Positions 26,055-35,003 of a stretch of 64,000 bases of DNA are shown here, in pieces. Source of the DNA: Plantibacter flavus. Its GTDB lineage: Bacteria; Actinomycetota; Actinomycetes; Actinomycetales; Microbacteriaceae. The notes beneath the pieces are model-generated. The model was given only the letters and a program-made list of their open reading frames with translations. It made no database searches and was not told the DNA's origin. The stretch covers positions 248,001 through 312,000 of the forward strand of contig NZ_FXAP01000002.1 in NCBI RefSeq assembly GCF_900177615.1, given 5' to 3'. Made by a program: the position numbers and the translations under genes. Positions within the stretch are counted from its first letter, which is position 1, and every line of letters starts with the position of its first letter.

Positions 26055-27054
26055 CCGACCGACGCGGGGACGCCACGCGCGCCGTGGGGTCGGAGGCGGG
26101 TATGCCGACCCGGAACCAGGCGACGAGCTGCTCGTCCGGGGCGACCTGCCAGCGTTCGTCGAGCATGGCCCTGGTCTCCGGGCAGTCGAGCGGCGCGCTC
26201 TGGGGATGCACGTACAGGCCGTGACGCTGGAAGCCGAGCCAGAGCCGGGTGAGCAGTCGCCCCGCGGCGAGTTCCTGCTGTGCCCCGGCGGGTCCGACGA
26301 CACCGAGGACGGTGCCGGAGCCCTGGGTCGCGGAAGCCGACATCCGTGCCAACAGCCCCGGCAGCCCGAGCCCGCGAAGCGCACGGAACACCCGCGGGCC
26401 GATCAGCGTCCGCAGGCCGACTCGTTCGACCTTCGACAGCACGAGCATCGCGTCGTTGAGGCCGTCCTCGTCGTACCGCGGATGTCTTGGTGAGAGCCTG
26501 GTCCACTGATCGAGCTCGGCGACGGTCGCCTGCTCGCCGAAGAACCACCGGTTGGCTCGCACGAGGATCGGGCGCGCGTCCCGTGTCGGCATGGAGACGA
26601 GCCGGAAACCCATGCGCTCCGTCTCCACCGCGGCCTCCTGGAGGAGGTCGGGTCCGGGACCGCCGTCCCGCCATCGCCCGCGCCAGACACGTCGTCCACG
26701 GACGTCCGCCGAGGAGAACCTCGTCTGGTAGCCCTCCGGGTGGCGCGAGAACCGGCCGACCTCATCGGTCTCCGCGTCACCGCCGGTCGAGGCCTCGAAG
26801 CCCAGTCCGACACCGGCCGACGCCGCGCAGACGAGGAGCGACTCGACGAACGCCCCGAACGACAGCATCGTGTCGCGTCCTCGCGGATCGCTCGCGCCGA
26901 GGGTGCGAGCGCGATCCCGGCGGAGGACGAGTTCGTCGCCCTGACGGTCCACGCTCCACGGCTGCGTGTTGTGGGCGTTCGCCGCACGAGCCGCCTCGGA
27001 CACGAGCGCCGAGAGGTCGTCATCGCCCGACAGGCCGCTGAGCCGCGCGTCCAT
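26047..27054 (-). CDS. Acg-family nitroreductase-like FMN protein
   Basis: A 335-residue protein. HNTQPW at residues 28-33 is the hallmark FMN-site motif of the Acg/nitroreductase-like family, and RARTLGASDPRGRDTMLSFG follows as in relatives. Acg proteins of mycobacteria bind FMN but some lack normal nitroreductase activity, so a redox role is likely but unproven. Here it sits between the MmpL gene (abutting, no gap) and the PPTase gene, so a tailoring oxidation or reduction of the PKS product is the natural hypothesis. No signal peptide or membrane helix is seen. Confidence 0.8.
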   Translation of the reverse strand: MDARLSGLSGDDDLSALVSEAARAANAHNTQPWSVDRQGDELVLRRDRARTLGASDPRGRDTMLSFGAFVESLLVCAASAGVGLGFEASTGGDAETDEVGRFSRHPEGYQTRFSSADVRGRRVWRGRWRDGGPGPDLLQEAAVETERMGFRLVSMPTRDARPILVRANRWFFGEQATVAELDQWTRLSPRHPRYDEDGLNDAMLVLSKVERVGLRTLIGPRVFRALRGLGLPGLLARMSASATQGSGTVLGVVGPAGAQQELAAGRLLTRLWLGFQRHGLYVHPQSAPLDCPETRAMLDERWQVAPDEQLVAWFRVGIPASDPTARVASPRRSGG

Positions 27055-29211
27055 TCAGCCCTCCGTGATCCCGATGCGACGGTGGATCGCCGCGAGCCAC
27101 CGCGGCGCCCACCAGTTGTATCGTCCGGCGACGCGCATGAAGACCGGGACGAGCACGCCGCGGATCAGGATGGCGTCGATGAGGATCGCGATGCCGGTAC
27201 CGATGCCGAGCATCTTGATGATCGACACCCCGGAGGTCGCCATGGCGAAGAACGACACCGCGAGGATCGCCGCAGCGGCCGTGATGATCGGGCCGCTCGC
27301 GCCGAGCCCGCTGCGCACCGCCTCCGCGAGATCGCCCGTGGCACGGAACCGTTCCTGGATCCGAGCGAGGAGGAACACCTCGTAGTCCATCGAGAGCCCG
27401 AAGGCGATGCAGAACAGCAGGATCGGGATCGAGATGGCGATGGGCGACGGGGTGAAGCCGAGCACGTCCGACAGGTTGCCGTCCTGGAAGAGGAACACGA
27501 TGACGCCCAGGATGCCGACCAGCCCGACCACGTTCAGCACCAGCGCCTTGATCGGCAACAGCACGCTCCCGGTGAACAGGAAGAGGATGATCAGCGTCAT
27601 GAGCGCGATGGCCGCGGCGGCGAACGGCAGACGCGCCGAGATGGAGTCACCGATGTCGATCATCTGCGCCGCGAGGCCACCGACCAGGACGGTCGAGCCG
27701 GCTCCAGGGTCCACCGCGCGGACGTCGCGGACGAGCTCCGAGCCCTCGGGCGAGTACGGGACGACGTCGGTCGCGACCTGCAGCCAGAGCGCCGAACCGT
27801 CGCGGAAGTGCTGCTCCGTCCGCGCATCGGCCGGGACGACGAGGCGTCCGTCGACGAAGCTGCCGAGGGACGTCGTGACGGCCTCGACGCCCGCGATCGA
27901 GGAGAGTTCGGAGGCGTACTCGTCGAGCTCGCGGTCGGTCCCCGCCCAGTCGTCGGTGACGACGGAGACGGCGTCCGCGTCGGCGACGTCGAAGTCGGAC
28001 CGCATGATGTCCGCCACGACACGACTCTCTGCGTCGGCGGGGAGCACTCGTTCGTCGGGCACCCCGAACTCCGCGTGCACGAACGGCGCGGCCATGGCGA
28101 TGAGCAGCGCGATCACGGGCACCGCCAACCACGGACGGCGATACGCGTGGTCACCCACCCGGTACCAGAACCGGCCTTCGGCCCCGGCCGGGCGGCGGGA
28201 GCGCAGACGGCCCCAGTCGATCCGGCGACCCAGGAGGGTGAGGGCTGCGGGCAGCAGGACGACCGCGCCCACCACGGAGCAGGCCACGATGACGAGCCCC
28301 GCGATCGCGAACGAGCGCAGGAAGTACTGGTCGAACAGCATCAGGGTGGCGAGCGCCGCGGCGACGACGACGCCGCTGAACACGATGGTCCGGCCGGTCG
28401 TCCGCCGAGCGATCCGCAACGCCTCCTCGTCGGTGGCTCCGCCCGAGCGTTCGTCCCGATAGCGGGTGAGGAACAGCAGGCAGTAGTCGATGGCGAGTCC
28501 GAGGCCCAACGCGGTGACCAGGTTGACCGCGAACAGGGAGACCGAGGTGACCTGGGCGACCACGTTCAGCAGGCCGAGGGAACCGAGGATCGTGACGCCC
28601 GCCACACCGACGGGCAGCAGCGCGGCCACCACACCGCGGAACGCGAAGAACAGCAGGACGAGGGTGATCGGGATGGCGATCGTCTCCGCGACGACGATGT
28701 CCGTCTCGACCTGCGCGTTCAAGTCGTCGTTGATCCCCGCGATACCGCCGAACCGGACCGTGGCCGACGTGACCTCCTCGGCGATGGCGCCGCGGAGCGC
28801 GGTGGTCGCGCGTTGCACGGTGTCCTCGTCTCCGGCGAGCGCCACGAGCACGACGCCGCGGTCGGTGTCACTCCGCAGCTGCTCCGAGTCGGCGTAGGAG
28901 CCGGTGACGCTGGCGTCGTCCACAGCGTCCACAGCGCCGACGATGTCGTCGAGCGCCTCCCTGCCTGCGGCGCTGTCGAGTCCGTCGGAGACGTCCACGA
29001 CGAGGACGAGTTTCGGGTCGCTGCCGGGGAACCGGTCGACGAGCACCTCGGCCGCGGCCACGGAGTCGGACTGCGGGTCGTCGAACCCGCCCGTCTTGAG
29101 GTTGTCGAGGACGTCGGCCCCCGCGATGCCCGCCACGATCGTGAACACCAGGCCGATCAGGAGCGTGATCACCGCCCGTCGTCTGGGGGTCGTTCTGGAG
29201 TGGTTCGTCAT
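27055..29211 (-). CDS. MmpL/RND-family membrane exporter
   Basis: A 718-residue RND transporter of the MMPL type, with two repeats of one helix, one extracytoplasmic loop and a five-helix bundle. Each bundle carries the proton-relay Asp-Tyr pair: IDYCLLF (242-243) and MDYEVFLL (609-610), followed by LTRYRDE and ARIQERF. Such proteins export lipids, siderophores or polyketides in actinobacteria. The start at 29211 overlaps the PKS stop (ATGA), and the stop abuts the nitroreductase ATG. The tight coupling to the PKS makes the polyketide-derived product its likely cargo. Confidence 0.92.
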   Translation of the reverse strand: MTNHSRTTPRRRAVITLLIGLVFTIVAGIAGADVLDNLKTGGFDDPQSDSVAAAEVLVDRFPGSDPKLVLVVDVSDGLDSAAGREALDDIVGAVDAVDDASVTGSYADSEQLRSDTDRGVVLVALAGDEDTVQRATTALRGAIAEEVTSATVRFGGIAGINDDLNAQVETDIVVAETIAIPITLVLLFFAFRGVVAALLPVGVAGVTILGSLGLLNVVAQVTSVSLFAVNLVTALGLGLAIDYCLLFLTRYRDERSGGATDEEALRIARRTTGRTIVFSGVVVAAALATLMLFDQYFLRSFAIAGLVIVACSVVGAVVLLPAALTLLGRRIDWGRLRSRRPAGAEGRFWYRVGDHAYRRPWLAVPVIALLIAMAAPFVHAEFGVPDERVLPADAESRVVADIMRSDFDVADADAVSVVTDDWAGTDRELDEYASELSSIAGVEAVTTSLGSFVDGRLVVPADARTEQHFRDGSALWLQVATDVVPYSPEGSELVRDVRAVDPGAGSTVLVGGLAAQMIDIGDSISARLPFAAAAIALMTLIILFLFTGSVLLPIKALVLNVVGLVGILGVIVFLFQDGNLSDVLGFTPSPIAISIPILLFCIAFGLSMDYEVFLLARIQERFRATGDLAEAVRSGLGASGPIITAAAAILAVSFFAMATSGVSIIKMLGIGTGIAILIDAILIRGVLVPVFMRVAGRYNWWAPRWLAAIHRRIGITEG

Positions 29212-32200
29212 GCGGATACCTCGATGTCGTGGGTGATGCGGTTGAGTTCGGATGCTGTGATGTCCACGACCCGCTGGATCTGCTCGGCGGTGTGCTCCGC
29301 GGTGATGAAGAAGCGGAGCCGCGCCTGGTCGTCCGGCACGGCCGGGTACAGGATCGGGTTGACGCTGAAGCCGTGGTCGAAGAGCGCAGTCGCCAGGGCG
29401 AGTGCCCGTTCCGAGCCGCCGACGATGCACGGCACGACGGGCGAGTCGGCACTGTCGCCGATGTCGATGCCGGCGGCCCGGGCCGTCTCGCGGAAGCGGT
29501 CGGCGTTCTGCCGCAGGCGACTGAGGCGCTCGGGCTCGTCGCGCATGAGCCGGAGGGCGGCGAGCGACGCGGCCGCGTTCGCCGGGGTGATGCCGACGCT
29601 GTACACGAACCCGGGCACGGAGTACTTGAGGTAGTCGATCGCGGCGGCGGTGCCACCGACGTAGCCGCCGCACCCGGCGAGCGACTTCGACATCGTGCCG
29701 CACCAGAGGTCGATGTCCGAGCGGTCGACCCCGAAGTGTTCGCCGACCCCACCGCCGTTTGCGCCGACCGTCCCGATGCTGTGCGCTTCGTCGACGAGCA
29801 CCAGTGCACCGTGCCGCCGCTTCAGCTCGATGAGCTGCGGGAGCGGTACGAGGTCGCCGTCCATGCTGTAGACGCCCTCCACGACGATGAGGACTCGGCG
29901 GAACCCGCCGCGGATCGCGCCGAGGAGGTCGTCGAGCGCGCTCAGGTCGTTGTGGGGGAAGGACCGCCGGGTGGCTCCGGAGAGTTTCGCCCCCTGGATG
30001 ATGCTGTCGTGCGCGAGGCTGTCGTGGACGATGAGGTCGCCCGGTTCCACCAGGTGCCCGATGAGACTCACGTTCGTCGCGTGGCCGCTCACCAGGGTGA
30101 GCGCGGACTCCACCTGGAGGAGGTCGGCGAGCTCCTGCTCGAGCTCGGCGTGGATCGGTCGCTCACCGGACAGGAACCGACTGGCGGACACCGAGCTGCC
30201 GTATCGGGCGACGGCGTCGGCGATCGTCTCAGCGACCACGGGGTGGCCGGTGACACCGAGGTAGTTGTAGCTCGAGAAGCTCACGAGCTGGGCGTCGCCG
30301 ATCGTCGTCGTCGCGTCGATGATCCCCTCATGGAGCAGGAAGTAGGGGTTGCGGTCCGTCTGCTGCCGGCGTTCCCGCAGGGCGACCGCCTCCGGGAAGC
30401 ACTCGATGCGGGCGTCGGCGTCGGTCCATCGGGTCGGGCGGTCGACCGGCGCCGGGGAAGCGGCAGCCACCGGTTTCGTCTCGACCCGCGGGAGCCGGTG
30501 CTGCGGCTCCTCGGCGAACGGGTGCAGCAGGGAGCCGACGCCGTCGAGCACCTGCTCCACGGTGGGCCTTCCGGCAAAGCGCTCGCCGAGCTGGGCCGGG
30601 GTCGGCAGCGATGGCCACTCGGTGTGCAGCTGGGTGATCAGCTCACGCATCATCAGTGAATCGAATCCGAGCTGCTCGACGAGGTGCATGTCGGGCCGGA
30701 CCAGGTCCAGCGGGAACCCGCTGATGCGCGACACCATGCCGAGGATGACCGCGTCGGATTCCGCACGATGCGACCGGGAGGTTGCGAGGCCCATCCGCGT
30801 GACGACTTCCGCCTGCGGCGAGCCGGGTTCCGTGGACCAACGGAACGCATCGGTCGACGCGGGCGCGTGACCGGCCTGCCCGGAACCCTCGATCAGGCTC
30901 AGCTGGCGGTTCATGAGGGCGAGCAGTCCGGGCAGGTGGTCGACCTGGGCCTCGGCGGCTCGCAGCTGGATCGACGGCTCTGCCGAGGGTCGTCCGGCGA
31001 GCGGGGAGGACGTCAGAACGTTGGGGGCATGGTGCATGGAGTGGGGATCCTGTTCGAGGGGGGTGGGTGGTCGATGCGGCTCGGATGTGGGTACTCGGAG
31101 CGTGGGCGTCGGGTCGGAGGCGTCCGGTCGGACGACCCAGTACGGTTCGGTCGGCAGCGGCGCGATCGGCAGCGCCACACCCGCTGTGCCTGGCGGGAGG
31201 AGCGATGCCAGGTCGAGGTCGGCACCGAGCACCGTCAGCCGACCGACGAGTCGGAGGAAGGTCGCCGCGTCGTCCGGCGCCGACGCGCTGCTCGGGATGA
31301 CCTGCGCGTCGGGCGCGTCGCCCAGGGAGCGCCGGATGGACCCGAGCAGCGCCGAACCCCCACCGATCTGGACGTAGACACCGACGTCGGATACGGACGC
31401 CGACTCGATCGCCTCGCGGAACCGCACCGTGGAGAACACGTTCTCCTCGAGCTGACGACCGAGCTCCTCGCCCGACGCGACCGCGCGGCCCGTCACGGTG
31501 GAGACGAGCTGCACCTGCGGTGCACGAGGTCGGAACCGCGACAGGTCCGCGACGAGGGCCTGGCGGATCGGCTCGAGCAGGGGCGAGTGGAAGCCGGTGG
31601 CGACGCGCAGCGGTTGTGTCGACACCCCGTGCTCGACGCACCGTTGCGTGACGGCGCGCAGGGCCTCGCCCGTTCCACTCACCACCGTCTGCCGGGGATC
31701 GTTGGCGGCCGCGATCCACGCGTCGTCGATGCCGCTGAGGAGCGCTGCGGCATGCTCGGCGTCGCAGCCGAGGGCCGTCATGCCGTCGCCGGGGCGCGTC
31801 GCAGCCGACCGCATGTGGCGTCCGCGGACCGCGGCGAGCCGCACGGCGTCGAGCGCATCGAGCGCGCCCGCCGTCGCCATGGCGGGCAGCTCACCGACGC
31901 TGTGCCCGATGACGAGGTCGGGCTCCACGCCGATCTCGCGCAACAGCGCCACGGTGGCGAGCGCCGTCACCGCGAGCGCGGGTTGGCAGACCTCCGTGGA
32001 CGTGAGACGGTCGACCCCGGAGGGGGTGTCGGCGTCGGCGGCGACGAGCGCCGCGAGCACATCGACCCCGGTCTCGTCGAGCACCGGCTCGTTCAGGCTC
32101 TCGGCCGCTGCACGGAAGGCGGGGAACCGGTCGACGAGGTCCGACTGCATGCGCGGTGTCTGGCTCCCCTGCCCGGGGAAGACGAAGGCGATCCGCCGAG

Positions 32201-33911
32201 CGGCCTGATCGACACGGACACCGGTGCAGACGTCCGCGGAGATCACCCCGGTGGTTCCGTGGGCGAGCTGCTCCACGGCGGCCGACACGCCTGAGATCAG
32301 CTCGGCGGCGGTGCGGCACACGATCGCCAGACGGGTGTTCGCGAGCACCCGAGAGCTCAGGGTCCGTGCGAGGCCGGCGATGGACGGTGCGTCGGCGGCC
32401 TCGAGGACGGCGCGGACCGCACGGAGGTGCTCACCGAGCAGCGTGGGGTCGTCCGCCGAGAACACGAGCAGGTGCGGGGGCGTTCCGTCGGCCGGTCCCC
32501 CGGCTGCACGCCGACGGACTCGACCTGCTCGCGTCGGCGGTGACTCGAGCACCACGTGCGCGTTGGTGCCGCCGAACCCGAACGAGCTGACGCCGATGAG
32601 GCCCAGACCGTCGTCGCCCGGGTCGACGGTGCGGGAGGTGAGCGCCAGGCGGCCGTCGCGGAGGGCCCCGGTGTGCGCCGCGGAACGCAGGTGGGGTTGC
32701 CCGGGGACCACCCGATGCCTCGCCATGAGCGCCGCTTTGACGATGCTGGCGATCCCGGCCGCCGCCATCGTGTGCCCCACGAGCGCCTTCACCGCCGTGA
32801 CCGTGGCGGTCCGGTGCGGCGGTGCCCCGAGACGACGCAGCGCCGCCAGCGATTCCAGCTCGGTGCGGTCGCCCACCGGGGTGGCCGTGCCGTGCGCCTC
32901 GACGACGCCCAGGTCGGCCGGGTCGGCCGCGGCGTCCTCGTAGGCCCGGCGGAGCGCTGCCAGCTGTCCGTCCGTCGTCGGCGTCATCGGCCCTTCGGCC
33001 CGGCCGTCGTTGGACACCCCGGAGCCGCGGATGACCGCGTAGACGTCGTCGTGGTCGTCGATGGCGGCCTCGAGCGGTTTGACGACGATCATGCCGACGC
33101 CCTCTCCGAGGAGGAATCCGTCGGCATCGCCGTCGAACGGTCGGCACACCCCGCTCCGTGACAGCGCACCGATCCGGGAGAAGGCGACCATCGCATCCGG
33201 GACGAGGCTCAGGTTGACACCGCCGACGAGCGCCGCCGAGCACTGTCCGGACCGGATGGCGGCGACCGCCTGGTGGAGCGCGACGAGGCTGCTGGAGCAT
33301 GCGGCGTCGACCGCGAAGCTCGGGCCACCGAGGTCGAGCGTGCTGCTCACCAGCGCCGGCCCCATGTTCGGCAGGCATCCCGGCATCGAGAACGCGTGGA
33401 ACGGGCGCACACCGGCGACGCGCGCGCCCATCGCCGCCGTGAGGTCGGGACCGGCGTGTTCCGCGTGGACCGAGTCGTCGCCGAGGAGTTGCGCCCGGAT
33501 GCGGAGCGAGGTGAGTTCACGGTAGTCGTTCGCGGCCATCCCGACGAAGACGCCGATGGACGACCGGTCGATGCGACGACGTTCGAACCCGGCGTCGATC
33601 CAGGCGGCTCGCGCAGCCCCGAGGAGCAGGCGATGTTGCGGGTCCATCGCGTGCGCCCGACTGGGCGGGATGCGGAAGTGCCGCGCGGCGAACTGCTCGA
33701 CGTCGTCGATGAAGGAGCCCTGGTCGGAGTAGGCGTGGTGCACCGCTCGTGGGTCGTGGGGCGCGAAGAAGGTGGCGTGGTCCCATCTCGACCTGGGGAC
33801 GACGGAGCCGCTGCGCCGGGCTGTCAGGATGTTGCGCCAGTACTGGTGTGCGTCTGCCGCGCCACCGAAGCGGGCGGACAGGCCGACGATGGCGAGTGGT
33901 CGAACGGGCAC
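29208..33911 (-). CDS. Hybrid type I polyketide synthase: KS-AT-ACP-alpha-oxoamine synthase
   Basis: A 1567-residue single-module megasynthase. KS (1-455): Cys205 in VDAACSSSLV, His340 in EAHGTATPVGD, His380 in KALVGHTMAAAG. AT (about 572-880): FVFPGQGSQTPRM, Ser671 in GHSVGE, His775 in ATGFHSPLLEP. ACP (about 1055-1128): Ser1085 in LGFDSLMMREL. The C-terminal 400 residues are a PLP alpha-oxoamine synthase like 8-amino-7-oxononanoate synthase or serine palmitoyltransferase, with Asp1374 in VDEAHSIG and the Schiff-base Lys1409 in GTMSKSLAGCGGYVGG. No KR, DH, ER or TE is present. Expected chemistry: one malonyl-type extension, then decarboxylative condensation with an amino acid that releases an alpha-amino ketone. 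GTG 33911 has GGAGG 10 bases upstream; ATG 33968 is the alternative. It is first in the operon. Confidence 0.93.
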   Translation of the reverse strand: MPVRPLAIVGLSARFGGAADAHQYWRNILTARRSGSVVPRSRWDHATFFAPHDPRAVHHAYSDQGSFIDDVEQFAARHFRIPPSRAHAMDPQHRLLLGAARAAWIDAGFERRRIDRSSIGVFVGMAANDYRELTSLRIRAQLLGDDSVHAEHAGPDLTAAMGARVAGVRPFHAFSMPGCLPNMGPALVSSTLDLGGPSFAVDAACSSSLVALHQAVAAIRSGQCSAALVGGVNLSLVPDAMVAFSRIGALSRSGVCRPFDGDADGFLLGEGVGMIVVKPLEAAIDDHDDVYAVIRGSGVSNDGRAEGPMTPTTDGQLAALRRAYEDAAADPADLGVVEAHGTATPVGDRTELESLAALRRLGAPPHRTATVTAVKALVGHTMAAAGIASIVKAALMARHRVVPGQPHLRSAAHTGALRDGRLALTSRTVDPGDDGLGLIGVSSFGFGGTNAHVVLESPPTRAGRVRRRAAGGPADGTPPHLLVFSADDPTLLGEHLRAVRAVLEAADAPSIAGLARTLSSRVLANTRLAIVCRTAAELISGVSAAVEQLAHGTTGVISADVCTGVRVDQAARRIAFVFPGQGSQTPRMQSDLVDRFPAFRAAAESLNEPVLDETGVDVLAALVAADADTPSGVDRLTSTEVCQPALAVTALATVALLREIGVEPDLVIGHSVGELPAMATAGALDALDAVRLAAVRGRHMRSAATRPGDGMTALGCDAEHAAALLSGIDDAWIAAANDPRQTVVSGTGEALRAVTQRCVEHGVSTQPLRVATGFHSPLLEPIRQALVADLSRFRPRAPQVQLVSTVTGRAVASGEELGRQLEENVFSTVRFREAIESASVSDVGVYVQIGGGSALLGSIRRSLGDAPDAQVIPSSASAPDDAATFLRLVGRLTVLGADLDLASLLPPGTAGVALPIAPLPTEPYWVVRPDASDPTPTLRVPTSEPHRPPTPLEQDPHSMHHAPNVLTSSPLAGRPSAEPSIQLRAAEAQVDHLPGLLALMNRQLSLIEGSGQAGHAPASTDAFRWSTEPGSPQAEVVTRMGLATSRSHRAESDAVILGMVSRISGFPLDLVRPDMHLVEQLGFDSLMMRELITQLHTEWPSLPTPAQLGERFAGRPTVEQVLDGVGSLLHPFAEEPQHRLPRVETKPVAAASPAPVDRPTRWTDADARIECFPEAVALRERRQQTDRNPYFLLHEGIIDATTTIGDAQLVSFSSYNYLGVTGHPVVAETIADAVARYGSSVSASRFLSGERPIHAELEQELADLLQVESALTLVSGHATNVSLIGHLVEPGDLIVHDSLAHDSIIQGAKLSGATRRSFPHNDLSALDDLLGAIRGGFRRVLIVVEGVYSMDGDLVPLPQLIELKRRHGALVLVDEAHSIGTVGANGGGVGEHFGVDRSDIDLWCGTMSKSLAGCGGYVGGTAAAIDYLKYSVPGFVYSVGITPANAAASLAALRLMRDEPERLSRLRQNADRFRETARAAGIDIGDSADSPVVPCIVGGSERALALATALFDHGFSVNPILYPAVPDDQARLRFFITAEHTAEQIQRVVDITASELNRITHDIEVSA

Positions 33912-34052
33912 GACGAGAGAACCTCCGAGGGTGTTGATCGCGGATGGAACGAGGGGGCAGGTCGGCATGTCGACGACTCCGAGCGGAGTGTGTCGAGGTC
34001 CAGGGGCCGCCTCGCGGTGAGGAGAGCCGGCCCGTGGGCACGCCACAGCTCG

Positions 34053-34058
34053 ACTCTA
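34053..34058 (-). promoter_or_regulatory. Candidate -10 element for the PKS operon
   Basis: On the minus strand TAGAGT reads at 34058-34053, about 140 bases before the chosen PKS start. A short palindrome-like CTGAAACATCAG (34064-34075) lies in the expected -35 side and could be a regulator site. No convincing -35 was found. Confidence 0.25.
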
Positions 34059-34163
34059 GTCATCTGAAACATCAGTTTGGGTGGTCGTCCAGGATCTGTG
34101 GATAACTTCCGAGGGCAGCGCAACCCCCAGCCGGTGCGGAGGGTCGGCTGGAACACTGGCGAC

Positions 34164-34907
34164 ATGACGACCATCACGCTGACCAAGGGCCTCACCGCCT
34201 ACCGCGCCGACCCGCCGAAGGGCGTCGAACTCCGCGGCGGGCTCGTGCTCATCCACGAGATCTGGGGGCTCGTCCCGCACATCACCGACGTCGCCGATCG
34301 CTTCGCCGCGGAGGGGTACCTCGTCATCGCGCCCGACATCCTGAGTGGTGCCGGCGTCACGCCCGAGATCGGTGCGGAGCTGGAGAGCCTCGTCTTCAAC
34401 AGCGACGAGGCGACGAGGACCGCGGCACAGCCGAAGCTGCGCGAGAAGCTATCGGCCTCGAAGTCGCCCGAGTACGCCGAGGAGGCGCTCGGGTACCTGG
34501 GGAAGGCCGTCGACGCCCTGTTCGACGAGGAGGGGATCGACGGCCGCGTCGCCGTCGTCGGCTTCTGCTTCGGTGGTGGCTACAGCTTCGCGCTCGCCGC
34601 GGCCGACCGTCGCATCCGCGCCGCCGTCCCGTTCTACGGCTACCCGCCCGAGCCCGAGGCCGTGACGAGCATCGCCTGCCCCGTCCTCGCCTTCTACGGA
34701 GACCAGGACGAGGGCCTCATGCAGAGCCTGCCCGAGCTGACCACGACGATGGAGGACGCGCGGGTCGAGTTCACCGCGACCGTCTACCCCGACGCCGGTC
34801 ACGCCTTCTTCAACGACACCAACACGATCACCTACCGCGAGGACGCGGCCGCCGACGCCTGGGTGAAGACGCTCGCGTTCCTCGACACCTCACTCGGCAA
34901 CGCCTGA
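34164..34907 (+). CDS. Dienelactone hydrolase family protein
   Basis: A 247-residue alpha/beta hydrolase with the dienelactone hydrolase triad: Cys135 in VGFCFGGGYSF, Asp180 in FYGDQDEG and His213 in PDAGHAFFND, plus Glu32 in LIHEIWGL, which activates the cysteine in the family. Classical members open 4-carboxymethylene-butenolide in chloroaromatic breakdown; many relatives have other ester or lactone substrates. It is divergent from the PKS operon, with 252 bases between the starts. The ATG at 34164 lacks a good ribosome-binding site. It is monocistronic and ends in a strong hairpin. Confidence 0.88.
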   Translation: MTTITLTKGLTAYRADPPKGVELRGGLVLIHEIWGLVPHITDVADRFAAEGYLVIAPDILSGAGVTPEIGAELESLVFNSDEATRTAAQPKLREKLSASKSPEYAEEALGYLGKAVDALFDEEGIDGRVAVVGFCFGGGYSFALAAADRRIRAAVPFYGYPPEPEAVTSIACPVLAFYGDQDEGLMQSLPELTTTMEDARVEFTATVYPDAGHAFFNDTNTITYREDAAADAWVKTLAFLDTSLGNA

Positions 34908-34926
34908 CCCGAGCGACCCGCGTCCG

Positions 34927-34946
34927 TTCGCCCGTTTTTGGGCGAA
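34927..34946. terminator. Small hairpin after the dienelactone hydrolase gene
   Basis: TTCGCCC, loop GTTTTT, GGGCGAA: a perfect 7-base-pair stem lying 20 bases after the stop and directly before the larger terminator hairpin. Confidence 0.5.
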
Positions 34947-34948
34947 GA

Positions 34949-34984
34949 AACGCCCGCTCGCCCAAAAATGGGCGAGCGGGCGTT
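34949..34984. terminator. Bidirectional hairpin terminator
   Basis: A perfect 16-base-pair stem (AACGCCCGCTCGCCCA with its inverse) and an AAAA loop. It lies between the convergent dienelactone hydrolase and glycyl-tRNA synthetase genes and could serve both. There is no long U-tract, as is common in high-GC terminators. Confidence 0.8.
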
Positions 34985-35003
34985 CGTGTGAAACGGCGGA
35001 GGC

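Noticed and set aside
26740-29634. Long plus-strand open frame (about 960 codons) across the nitroreductase and MmpL genes
   Set aside because: Composition is typical of an antisense shadow, and the minus-strand genes have full families and coupled starts.
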